64,000 nucleotides of DNA from Asterochloris sp. CNOR1 (taxonomy: Eukaryota > Chlorophyta > Trebouxiophyceae > Trebouxiales > Trebouxiaceae). Below are positions 1-10,600 of the stretch, piece by piece. Where the stretch lies: NCBI GenBank assembly GCA_963969365.1, contig OZ017748.1:4213001-4277000 (forward strand), given 5' to 3'. Under the pieces are notes generated by a model. The model was not told the origin of the DNA, did not search any database, and saw only the letters and a program-made list of their open reading frames with translations. The translations under genes and the position numbers were made by a program. How positions within the stretch are numbered: the first letter of the stretch is position 1; the number at the start of each line of letters is the position of its first letter.

Positions 1-480
1 GGCTGTCTCAGTGCATCCACAGGCTTGCTACCTTCAACTACCACATGCAGCTGGCAGGAGGAGGCTGCTCACATCAGGGCAGCCATATGTTGTCAGCAAC
101 AACAGAGCCGTGCCATCAGCGCCAGTTTCCCACCACACCAATGAGCCACTTTAGCCACCACCAGCACACAGCCATGTGGGGCACCCATGCACTGGCCTCT
201 GAAATCTGCAGCCCACTTGCCCAGACCCATCACAGGTTGATCGTGGCCAGGCCCAGCCATGACCTTTTACTGTGGGCCCGCCATCAAAAAGTATGCATGG
301 CTTGTCCAACTGACACAGCGTGGGCGGTGTGTTTGTAGGATGCAGGTGGATTTCGCTGGAGCATGATCTCACCTGAGGGCTCAGGCCATTGTTAGCCCGT
401 GCACACCCAAGCCCATGTGTCATCCAGGTAGTGCCCAGCACATGATTGCCATGACTGATCAGGACAAGCAGCTCAACCAC
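1..480 (-). repeat. Dispersed degenerate segment shared with 23.3-23.5 kb and 36.2-36.4 kb
   Basis: Two sub-blocks recur. The block at about 225-270 (ggccaggcccagccatgacc) is nearly repeated at 23328-23350. The block at about 410-450 (gtgtcatccagg...gcccagcacatgattgccatg) is nearly repeated at 36238-36275. All three places lie downstream of MADK-like exons on the minus strand, so this is probably the intron or 3' part of a duplicated gene rather than a transposon. Confidence 0.45.
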
Positions 481-509
481 AGCTACCACGCAGGGAACCG
501 GCTACACAC

Positions 510-695
510 CTCGGCGCTCAGACAGAAAGGCCCTGCTCCAGCCAGTGCAGGAGCATTGCGAAATCTCAGAACCAGGTTCTGCAGACGTTGACGAGCATCA
601 GCGCTTGCGCCATAGAGCACGCCAAGTGCGGCGTCCCTGGATTCATCCTCCAGCCCAGAAAGAGCATCTGCGGCCAGTCCTGTATCGTCCGCCAT
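510..695 (-). CDS. First exon of a small unknown gene (MADK-like family, copy A)
   Basis: Minus-strand open exon of 62 codons. It starts with ATG at 695 (MADDTGLAADALSGLEDE...) and ends exactly at a GT donor (low end 510). It is acidic and leucine-rich. Its pattern (MAD, a short leucine-rich helix, then a GA..D...RLQ.L element) resembles the exons at 35841 and 36695, so I treat it as a paralogue. Downstream (1-480) lies DNA related to 23280-23560 and 36180-36430, which supports a shared ancestry of these loci. The rest of the gene is not resolved and may run off the left edge. No function is assigned. Confidence 0.4.
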
Positions 696-1414
696 ATTCC
701 AGAGCAATTTACCCTGAGGGCAGGTGCAGCTGTGCGCTCAGAGCTCATCAAGAAGCCACATGAAATAGCAGACACTTGTTGTCAAGATGCTCACCGGCTT
801 ACTGAGAGTAAAGTGACGGAGAAATGGGCTGCTGAGCCTTACAGTCACCAGCAGTTAGGTTCGTCTCAGAATTGCCTCCCCGACCTAGTTACCACAAAAG
901 TCTCACATTCAATTCCAGGACGCACTTCATCAGCAGCACTCCACAGGCCATTTCAAGCAAGATCCAGGACGCACTCACATGCACCACAACCTCAAGCATC
1001 ATCTGGGCAAGACACACTGCCAACATCGTCATCATGGCTACCGTTGACCCACACGACACACCCGATTGCCAGCAGAAGGCCTACACATATGCAGGTGCCC
1101 CTGACGCAGATGGAAATCACCTTCTGCTCCCCTACACACAACCTCAGTATACACTGCAAGCAAGGGGAGCTGCTGCTCAACATGCTCTGCACCATAATCA
1201 GGCCTGTCCCTGGCAAGCAACTGCCTCACTTTGCAGCAAGGGGGCCGCGCCAGTACACACAACTGCTTCAAAACTGCAGAAAGGGGCAGCGCATGGCCCT
1301 TCACTCCACAGTCCGCCAGCGCAAGCTCTGCACGAGGAGGGGTTTGAAGCAGTCAGGATCTCACATGTAGGCCTGTGTACATTTGCTAAGCCCTCTCTGT
1401 AGAGATCTCCCGCG
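696..1414. other. No convincing gene
   Basis: Long ORFs are present on both strands, but none shows domain-like sequence, repeated phase-matched exons or a clear start. I see nothing supportable here apart from the upstream side of the minus-strand exon starting at 695. Confidence 0.4.
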
Positions 1415-1755
1415 GTGATGATGATTTAAATTTAAAGTCCGTAGCCTCAATGCACGGGCATAGGACTATGATCATTTCATCCTACCAATGAACTTTGCTG
1501 AAGGTGTAGGGGTACAAAAAGAAGCAGTACAGGCATATCAAGCAGGTCACTGTACTTGGCTGGTAAAGAGGGAGCCGGCGCTCATAGCAGGCCTTGGCAC
1601 TGTGCTGGGCTTCATCACCACGTTGGACTGCTAGCTGAGGTTGCTGCCCGAAATGCAAACACCCTGGATCCTGTATGGCGCAGGGGGGGGCCCAGCCCCC
1701 CTGATTGGCTTGCCACGCCCTCTCAGCTCGTAGTCTTCGCAGTCATGAGAGAGTT
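1415..1755 (-). mobile_element. LINE 3'-end fragment (copy 1)
   Basis: About 340 bp matching the 3' non-coding end of the LINE at 12050-17400 almost base for base. It begins on the plus strand with a GATGATGAT tail followed by TTTAAATTTAAAGTCC, and ends abruptly near 1755 where the full element continues. A 5' truncation next to a simple-sequence 3' tail is the normal product of target-primed reverse transcription. It is non-coding. Confidence 0.9.
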
Positions 1756-2925
1756 GTGCGCGGTAAGCTGCAAGCCCTAGCTAGGTCGCCACAGCTGTGG
1801 GCTTACTAAAGGAAACCTATAGGAAGCAGTGTGACGCCCCGCAGGCACTTATAGAGCCACGAAGACGCAACTGCGAGGTTTGGGACCTCCAGTACAGGCT
1901 GAGAAAGGTGCTGTTCAAGGCATTACCAGCTGGCACAGCTGCACACAAAATCGACTTGGTTCGCGTAGCTCTGGAGTTGTTTCTGACACCCACAAGAGGG
2001 CATGCTCTGGTGAGCAACTGCTAGCATCATGGCGAGTTGTGCATCATGGACAAAACGACATGCAGGTGTGGGTAGGCAGTCCCATTCCATCCCTGCTGAC
2101 ATGCTCGACGTGTCTGTGAGCCAGCGAAGATGGCCAGACGCTCCCAGCATATAGCAGATCAGCGCCCGCATCGTCCAGCCTGCACAAGACTCCACTGCAG
2201 CAGCACACTTCACCCCTGTGCGGCCGTCCACAGTAGACAGCAGGCCGCACGCCGGCAGTGCAGCTGGCGCAGCCATTGCTGCCTTGCTCAAACCAACTCT
2301 CCCTGCCTTCCATGAGGCACGGTGTCGGCAGGTCAGCAGTGGCCCAGACTGCGCATCGCATTGGCAATCCTCTACCAGTAGACTTTGTGCACAGCTTGCA
2401 GGACGCTTGCTGCTCTTTGTGTGGGCCGACGGGCTCACGGCTCTGTTTGTGCCCAAGCAACTTGCTCAGGGTCTAGCAGCCATGCCCTGTTGTGGTCTCC
2501 AACCTGCTGGGCCTGTGGGTGCAGGCGCAGGTGGTCTTGCACACCTCACCAGGCAGTGTGGGGCAGCACATGCTCCAAGACGAAGCGCAGAGCCGCTAGT
2601 GCGCACTGCACTGTGCAGCACCTGTGGCATTATGTGGCAGAGCACTTCCCTACCAAACGGGTCAACTGGGCACAGATACTCTGCCACAGGAGCTGTGCAC
2701 AGCCAGCATTCTTCACCAGCTTTTGCAGTGACAATGACATTGATGTCCTCCTGTAGCTGCTTAGGTCAGATCAACTGCTGCTGTCTGTCATACAAACCTA
2801 CCCGCCTTCCAGGTCAGCTGCCAAGGCTTCTATCAGCTGCATCCTGGACCAGAATCCTGGGCATTGTCCCTCCACAGTCTTGGATCCACAGTCACTTCAA
2901 CCCCAGGCTCAGCATCTGCCCCAGC
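1756..2925. other. Upstream region of the 2926 gene, no clear gene
   Basis: ORFs run through both strands, including a long plus-strand frame that leads into the signal peptide exon at 2926. The codons before 2926 are not protein-like, so I take this as 5' flank or UTR of the next gene. Confidence 0.4.
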
Positions 2926-4959
2926 ATGGCACCTCCAGGCTCAACCTTGCTCCAGGCCAGCTGCTTTGTCCTCTTGGCAGCAGCAGCTGTCTCAGGAAGA
3001 AGACAGCTGCTGACCACTGACCACACCTATGTCAACAACCAATCCTCAAGGCCAATCCGTGGGACAACCTTCTACCAGAACGGCAACTCCCAATTCGTCA
3101 ACAGGCTCATCGAGCCAGGAGCCCAGGGTAAGGTCCTGCCTGCTCCTTTGCTGCTTGCTGCAGCTCTGCTGCTCACCACCTCCAGTCCCTGGCACGTATT
3201 GGCGGAAGCCCCGCTTGCCTGTGCTTTGTGGGCCTGTAGTGTTGCTCATGCGCCGTTGAAGCATGTGCAGGCAGCTTCCATCAGCCTCTCAGCTGTGTCC
3301 GCTGCTCATCTAATTTTCCCAGTGGTACTGCAGATGGAGACGAGTACAGCTCTGGCTGGGGCAGCATCAAGCTGACGCTGGCCATCGATGGAGCCCCACG
3401 TGAGTATGCTGCACGCGCATGCCCAGGCGCCTCTGATTAGGCAGCGTTGGCCCCACAGAATGAGAATCCTTTGATGCCATGGGGGCAGTATCTGACTGGA
3501 CGGCCTTTCTCAGCCACATGCGTGCATGACTGACTGCAGCGGCGCCAACGATACAACTTGACCTGGACCGCTCTGTCATCCTGTTTGACAACGACAACAC
3601 CGGGGGCATCGACGTGTTCTACAGCGTCTATGGGCAGACGGGCCAGAAAGATGGGGACACTCCTCTCCAGAGCATTGCTGCTCCGCCCCCACCCCCAGGT
3701 GTGGGGAAGCTGGGTGCAGCCCACATGGCAGCCTGAGTAGTGTGTCCCTGATCACACAGCCTGGTTTGATATTCGTACAGCAGTGCCTGGCATGCACAAC
3801 AGAAGCATGGCTGGCACCTACCACAGTGTCAATGCAGCCTCACACAAGCCGTCTCAGTCTGCTGCTGTGCCGCCCTGCAGACGTGGATTTTGCGCTCTAT
3901 GTCCTGCCTGACTCCGACAACGATGACATCCAGATCATCACCGACCCCAGCGTCATCTCACAGTATCCAAACCTGAGCGACGAGGCAGCTTGCACCAGCA
4001 ACTGCCTTTTCAAGCGCAGCAAGGATGATATCCTCAACGTTGCCACCACCTCCCAGCTCTTCTCAGACTTCACCAATATTGTTGCGCTGTGGGGCCAGGA
4101 TAGTGTTGATACAGCTACTGGCGCTCAGTCAGTGAGTCGTTGGTCATCATCTGGCTGCTGGATGGACCAAATGTCAAGCTGGCTCGCCTTGCACAGCTGC
4201 CAGTGACTGGCCAGCATACTGGAGGTCATGCCGTCAAGCCCTGTTGCTTGTGCAGCTGTCGCCTGTCGCTGACAGCCGTACTGAGTCAGCGCTGTCGTTG
4301 CTCATCTGCGCACTGCCCTCACAGCCAAGGCACTCGACAAGATCAGCCTGGCACCATGCGGAAGCCGAGTGGCAATGTTTGGCATGCAGAACCTCGTCAC
4401 GTTTTCAGGCCGGGCTGCAAACCTGCGCATTGACAGGTCAGTCTCTGATGTGCAGCTGCTGCGTCTGCCACTGTTGTGTGGAAAGGGATGATCAGCATCA
4501 AAACATGTGTCTGACCCTGTTATGCAGACAGGCGGTGAACGTCCAGATCACCCAGCATGGTACAGCCTACAACTACAACCTGTATGCTGTGCAAGTCGGG
4601 GGCGAGACCCTGGCGTCTGTGCGCGTTCCCACAGGCAAGTCCTGCCATGCTGGCCCAGCGCTGAGCATGCATATACATCACTGCTACCAGCAGCTCAAGT
4701 TTTACAACCCCTTCAGCCTGCCAATGGCACCTGAGCCTAAGTGTCCTTGCCACACAACATTGCTTCTGTCTCAGGGTACAATGTCGGCACACGCCGCATC
4801 AGGAATGCGTTCCTGGAGTCGCAAAGGCGTGGAGGCACAACGACTATAGCTGTCCCTGCCAATGCACCACCGGCAGGCACTCAAGGAATGGGCCCAAGCG
4901 TTCGTGGCCTGGGATGGCTGCTCATTGCAGCCATAGCTGTGGTTGGCTCAGGTCTTTAG
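2926..4959 (+). CDS. Secreted, probably GPI-anchored protein of unknown function
   Basis: About 350 residues in seven exons: 2926-3127, 3334-3399, 3540-3698, 3881 to about 4102-4131, about 4286-4325 to 4436, 4528-4634 and 4775-4959. Phases agree at every junction except between exons 4 and 5, where the strong-looking GTGAGT donor at 4132 is out of phase and a weaker site must be used. Residues 1-24 are a signal peptide (MAPPGSTLLQASCFVLL...). The last 20 residues are hydrophobic and end at the stop, after a small-residue, proline-rich stretch, as in GPI-anchored precursors. The middle holds acidic DxDN segments (SDNDD, FDNDNT) that could bind calcium; that is inference. Intron 6 starts with GC (GCAAGT). 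No family is recognised. Confidence 0.75.
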
Positions 4960-5153
4960 CATCACCATCGATTTCTCAGGCGCTATGCGCCTCCGTCTGC
5001 CTGTGTCTTGAGTCCGTGACCACTGCACACTGTTGTGAATGTTAATTTAGTGCCCATAAACAATGTGTGACTTGTGTCAGACTTGACATGCATGCCAAGC
5101 TTGGATAAGATGTTAATGACCTCCCTTTGGGTAGCTATGTGCTGGGTTTAACC
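4960..5153. other. 3' flank of the 2926 gene
   Basis: AT-richer sequence follows the stop codon, as expected of a 3' UTR. I see no perfect TGTAA signal within the first 100 bases. Confidence 0.35.
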
Positions 5154-5432
5154 TCAAGGATGGCATAACACCCTTCTTCTCTGCTGTGAAGGCATGCCTC
5201 TCTGCAGATCCTGGCACATGAGCGGCAAGAACCTGTGGCTGCCCTCAGGGGCAACTTGCTGCACCTTGTGCTGCATTGGATGGTCACTCTTGATGCGTGG
5301 CACATAGTTGTGCAGCCTGAGTTGTGGGGTTGTTTGAGCAGCAGTGCTGATCGACTCTCCTGGCCGCTGACCCCGGCAGGAGACATGATGGTACTGGGAG
5401 CCGCTGTGCAGCTTTGTATGGTTCCTGAATGG
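5154..5432 (-). CDS. Possible last exon of a minus-strand gene
   Basis: The minus-strand frame from an acceptor-like CATTCAG at about 5430 to a stop at 5154 reads as mixed, basic, protein-like sequence (NYVPRIKSDHPMQHKVQQ, then LMCQDLQRGMPSQQRRR). It is convergent with the gene ending at 4959. No partner exon upstream could be chained, so it may be chance. No function is assigned. Confidence 0.25.
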   Translation of the reverse strand, partial: PFRNHTKLHSGSQYHHVSCRGQRPGESISTAAQTTPQLRLHNYVPRIKSDHPMQHKVQQVAPEGSHRFLPLMCQDLQRGMPSQQRRRVLCHP

Positions 5433-5469
5433 CAATGACAAGAGAGCAACACTGAGGGGGGCCAATATG

Positions 5470-6570
5470 AAAGCTCTACGCTTGAGAGCTTTTTAGCTGA
5501 CGGCTGCATTGAGGTAACATCCATATTAGCTCACGGCTGCATTGAGCTAACATCCATATCAGCTCAAGCTGCACTGAGCAAAAGACACACCAGTCTTGTC
5601 CAGTACACACACTGCATACCAGGGAACATCTTTAGTTGACAGAAGGTTGATTTATGCCTGCATTCATGCTGCAATGTGAGTGCGTCCTGAGGGCAGTAAA
5701 TATGAGTTTTGCGTGGTGCCTCCCGACCTGACCCACATTACTGTCTCACTTTCAGTATCCTCTGTCTCAACCACCTTGGAGCACAAAAATGTCTCATCAC
5801 TGTCTCAAGCACTTCATGGGTCTCACTCACTGTCTCTCACAAACATCACCACAAACACAGGTAGTAAGGAAAGGGCACAGGCATCCAACACACGCATGCA
5901 CATGTCCTGTCTGCAGTTCACTGTCTCACATCAGCAGATACTACAACATGTAACATCCCTGATCCTGATCACCACAAGCAATCTTAGCAGACAACAATGC
6001 AGGTCAGTGCTTTGCTGTCTCAAACAAGCTCTCACAGAGCATTGCCTGCAAGTAGCAGATCAAGCAGCAGGCAAGAATAAAAAGCAGGCGCGGTATCAGT
6101 ATTCTGACCCAAAGCATATAGCAGCGCCTGACTTTTGAGGGGTGCGCCCCAGCCAGCAGTGCACCCCAGCCAGCAGTGCGCCTCAGCAGGTGCCTTTCAG
6201 TACCTGCAGACACAGAGGACCATGAAAGCGTGCACTCTACCTGCTGAAATGTGCAACAGAAGTAATTCACCAGGGAAGCGCCGTACAAAGAAGTCAAGAC
6301 TGCATCTTAAGGTCTTTTGCCTACCTGCTGAACTCTCTCATAGTGTGCAACAGCCAGGTGCAACTGGAAGCAATTCTAGTGCCTGCAGCCACAAAGCGCC
6401 ATGATGGCATGCAGTTTACCTGCCAACGCTCATATGGGATGAGCATGGTAGGTCGGGTGCTTGTGGGCCTGCAGACCTTCAAGGCAGCGTCTGCACGAGG
6501 CAAGTGGTGTCATATGCAGTCAGGACCTCATCACTGGGCTTGTGTCCACCTACTAGGCCTTCTCTGCAAA
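5470..6570. other. Repeat-bearing region without a clear gene
   Basis: At 5486-5580 a unit of about 31 bp (core GCTGCATTGAG.TAACATCCATAT.AGCTCA) occurs two to three times. From 5736 to 6020 the 9-mer ACTGTCTCA and close variants (CTGTCTCA, GTCTCA) occur about ten times, irregularly spaced. No coding signal is convincing. Confidence 0.45.
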
Positions 6571-6580
6571 CATCTCTGAC

Positions 6581-6662
6581 GATGATGATTTAAATTTAAA
6601 GTCCGTAGCCTCAATGCACGGGCATAGGACTATGATCATTTCATCCTACCAATGAACTTTGC
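6581..6662 (-). mobile_element. Tiny LINE 3'-end fragment (copy 2)
   Basis: About 82 bp of the terminal LINE sequence (GAT tail, TTTAAATTTAAAGTCC, through GAACTTTGCT), directly abutting the tail of the next copy at 6664. It could be a separate, extremely truncated insertion or a tandem duplication of the 3' end made during reverse transcription. Confidence 0.85.
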
Positions 6663-6663
6663 T

Positions 6664-7350
6664 GATGATGATGATTTAAATTTAAAGTCCGTAGCCTCAA
6701 TGCACGGGCATAGGACTATGATCATTTCATCCTACCAATGAACTTTGCTGAAGGTGTAGGGGTACAAAAAGAAGCAGTACAGGCATATCAAGCAGGTCAC
6801 TGTACTTGGCTGGTAAAGAGGGAGCCGGCGCTCATAGCAGGCCTTGGCACTGTGCTGGGCTTCATCACCACGTTGGACTGCTAGCTGAGGTTGCTGCCCG
6901 AAATGCAAACACCCTGGATCCTGTATGGCGCAGGGGGGGCTTCAGCCCCCCTGACTGGCTTGCCACGCCCTCTCAGCTCGTAGACTTCGCAGTCATGAGA
7001 GAGTTATGCTTGGGTATGACTGTGACCAGCAGTCTTCCCCTCGCAGGGCACCAGGCTCCAAGGCGGCACACCCCAAGCAACAACTCAGCATGGGGACCTT
7101 AGGGGAAGACAATCATGTGATGAGTCTAGCGCATTGCTATGAAATTGGGGCTCTAATCAGCAGCTGGCGAGCTGGGGACACATCACGGCACATAGAGGGG
7201 TCACCCAGGGTGTCTGTTCCTCATTTAGGCCCAGATGTGCCCCGAGTGATGCCCAGCATATTTGCGTGCTGGAGCAGTGCTGCCCTGATGTATGTGGCCA
7301 CTCGGCTTGGTGGTTGTTCAAACAGCGTTGCCAACGACTGCTGCTGCTCC
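6664..7350 (-). mobile_element. LINE 3'-end fragment (copy 3)
   Basis: About 690 bp colinear with 12060-12740 of the full element: GATGATGATGAT tail, 3' non-coding region and the last codons of ORF2. It diverges abruptly at about 7350 (5' truncation). It shows only scattered substitutions relative to the full copy, so it is recent. It carries no intact gene. Confidence 0.92.
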
Positions 7351-7631
7351 TGCTGAAGGTGTCTCTTGCCAACAACCCTGGCCAGGGTTGCCACAGCTGT
7401 GGGATCGTGCTGTTGCTGTTGCTCCTGCTCTTGGAAGCCTGATGATGCGCTCTCTGGCTCATACTGAAATGCTCAACAACTGCAAAAGCTTTGCGCGTGA
7501 GGCTGTGTGATGGAAAGCAGCCCCGATCTGGCATGCACCACTGTTGAAATCAAGGCATCAAACTCCTCGGCAGCCTTGTATCTGCTGGCATCAGCTGAGT
7601 GCTGTATCAAAAGTGTGTCTGCGCTTTACCG

Positions 7632-10600
7632 ATGACCAAGCATCAAACTCCGGATGATCCAGGCAAGAAGAGGAAGCATAGTACCAGTGACAAGACCAGC
7701 AACAAGAGAAGCAAGGGTAGCACCAGCAAGGCTGGACAACAGAGCCAGGAGAAGCTTTTGAAGGTGTGCTGCCTTTTGGAACATTCTTCAGCAGCATCTG
7801 TGATCATGGGCTTCAAGACAGCCCTGCAATTTGTCTGTCTCAAGGATGTTGCTGTGAATGCAACACTCTACCATTGCTGCCCTTGTCCTCAGCCACCTTT
7901 CAATTTGCAGGTGAAGGGCTTTCTCTATGGACGCGGGGGTAAGACTCAACTGCCACTGTCGCCTGACATCAGCATGCCAGATGTGATCATGCACCTACAG
8001 CAGGACCTGGGACAGCACGACCCCAGCGTGCAAGTCATGGGGGTCTGGCTGGAGGGTGGGCCTATGAAGACAGAGCTTGAATCGGGGGCAGCAAGGGCTT
8101 GTCAGCTGCAGAATGCGACAATCTGCTTCGGCATAGACCAGGAGGAGGAGACAGCAGCAGTCAGGGAGGCGCAGCTCACCTTCCTGACTCAGCCAGAGCT
8201 CCCATTGTCTGCAGTGCCTGCCAGGCTGGTCCGGCTCTGGAACAGCCATCCTTTGCTGCAGCCCATCTGTGCACACAGTCTGGCCGTGGAAGGGGTTATA
8301 GTTGCAGACCACAATTCATCAACAGCTTCTCTGTGGCCCCTGTCACAGTGCTTCAATTTGTGCCCACAACCTTGCATTGCAGCCCTGCAAGTCGACGTTC
8401 ACCACCGCCAACGGGTTCTTTGTGACCTCCCCCCTGCCACGCCAGCAGACCACAAAGCTGTACTCATAACTGCCTCTTTCCTGACCAACTACCTGTCTTC
8501 TGAGAGCCATGTCAGCAGATAGCCCTTGCAGCAAGGCTGCACTAGTGCTGAAAGTCACAGATGGTGACCACAAACCGGGCCCCTGCGCTGCAGTGCGCTG
8601 CTGCACTTGCTCGTGGCGCTGCTGGTGGGTGCAGCAGCCTGCACGCTTTCCTGCCAATGTCCTGACTCACAGATAGCACCAGGCGTCAAGCAACCAGCCA
8701 GAGGCTTGTGAGCAGTGGTGCTCTGCCACCCGCAGTGCGCTTGGCAAGCTGGTCTTCAGGACATCCAACTGGCAGTTGGCACACGCTGCAGAGGCTGTGC
8801 AGATGTTGACTGGCATCGTCTGGGAGTTACAACTGCACTCTTTGCCCACAGCTGAGTTTCTGACATTTTGCATGCAGATAGCCCTCCTCTGTATAGACGC
8901 TCAACACTGGCCTGAATAAAGCGCTGGGACTTTGACAGATGATGCAAAGACAAGCCTTCGTAAGCTTTTGACTGCACCTGGCGCTCTTTCTTATTTTTGG
9001 TGTAACTAATAGCATGGCCTTCACTGGTGGACACATCTGAACGGGGCCACCGGCAAAGTTGATTGAGATCTTGGATCACACGCTGACTTTAGAAAGCGCA
9101 AGCAGCAGCAGTCATGCAACTCCGGCCAGCAGGCATGAGTTGAATAAACCAGCTGGCTCGTGAAGTGAGCCACCGAAAGCTTGGCTGAGCAACAATTTGA
9201 ATGTCTCTTCCCAGGCCATGGCGAGCTAGGCCTCTGTAGCGGGGGGAATCACAGTGGCAGATCACTGCTTCAGTCAGGCAAGAGCTGTGCCCCTGACTTC
9301 TCTGCAACACTGATTTCAGTTGGGTGCTGACAGGGCCTGCTAGAGGCTATCTGTTGGGTCACTCTGATTGAGTCTGGGCATGCTCTGCAGGGCTGGCAGT
9401 TCTTGCTGATGTCGCTAGCAGCAGCACGGCAGGCGTCAAAGCAGCATGTGAGCTCTCAAAGTTGAAGTGACACGCTTCCCAGCAGCTGTCCTCAGCAAGA
9501 TGTGGGTCCCAGCTGTGGCTTTGATCATGCTAATATCACCCTGTGGTGCACAGGTCTGCTACTGAGCTGGCCGCTATCTTGCAAGCAGTGGGCATTCCAG
9601 GCCACAAGCATGCAGACATTCGGCAACAGCTCAAGGACTCCCTATATGGTCTCACTGCTGGGGACGACTGGCTTGGACATGCAGTGCTGTGGGCAAACAT
9701 GAGCGGCCTCTGGCTGCAGCTGACATCACACAGCATCCCAACCGATGCCGTTATGCAGACGGTGCGGCGACCTGGTCAATTTGACTCAATGTCCTGTACA
9801 TGTTGCTGGCTGTCCTGACAAGGCTGCTTGTGTTGTGCCAGACGCTGGCTATCTCAGCAAAACGCTTTTTTGGCCCCATCTCGGGCGGCCACTGCAGGAG
9901 GTGGGGTTAGGGTCGCCATCTGACTGGCTCGTCCACTGATGGCTCAGAAAGGGCCAAAATGTCAGCTGCTGTCTGGCTTGTGCAGTTATCCTACATGCTC
10001 CAAAAGGGCCACCAGGTGGTAGGCACCTCAGACTGTGTGACTACGACTGCAAACTCCGAGTCATCAGCCCACCACATGAGGCCGCGCCAGGCACTACCTC
10101 GAGGACACCTGACGCAGCCATCCTCTTTGTGCCATGCGCTGACCCATCGCTCTTTGGGCAGGCGTCAAGTCTGTTGTTTGGCGAAGACCTGTTTATGTTG
10201 CCTGAGAACAAGAAGGAGCAGCTGGTACTGCACTACATGCCCAAGCGAGGGCGTTCATTTTCGGATGTGGTGGCAGACTACAATGCTGGACAGGTATGGT
10301 TGCAATCCTGTGCAGTGTATCCTCTGATCCTATCGTGCCTCTGGACATGTACAGGCTGCACAGTGGAGGGAGGGCCGTGCATGCTTGAAGGTTGCTCTGG
10401 ACCCGTAATGATGGGCAGCTTGGCTCAACACAACTTCGCCGCTGCATGAGCAAACGTTGTGCTGCTCGCAGGGAGACGCAGCAGACAGGGTCAGCGCAGA
10501 AGCTGAAACAGGCAGGGACCACTTACTGGGCAGGGGTGCTGCTCCTGCTGCTACTTGGGGGAAGTCAGGTGCTGCTGCCCATGGCCAGCCAGCCAGCATG

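Noticed and set aside
588-1370. 260-codon plus-strand ORF
   Set aside because: No domain-like sequence, conflicting exon-like signal on the opposite strand, and composition typical of shadow frames in this CAG-rich DNA.
2218-3375. 385-codon plus-strand ORF
   Set aside because: Only its part from 2926 to 3127 is coding; it then reads through an intron that the spliced model removes.
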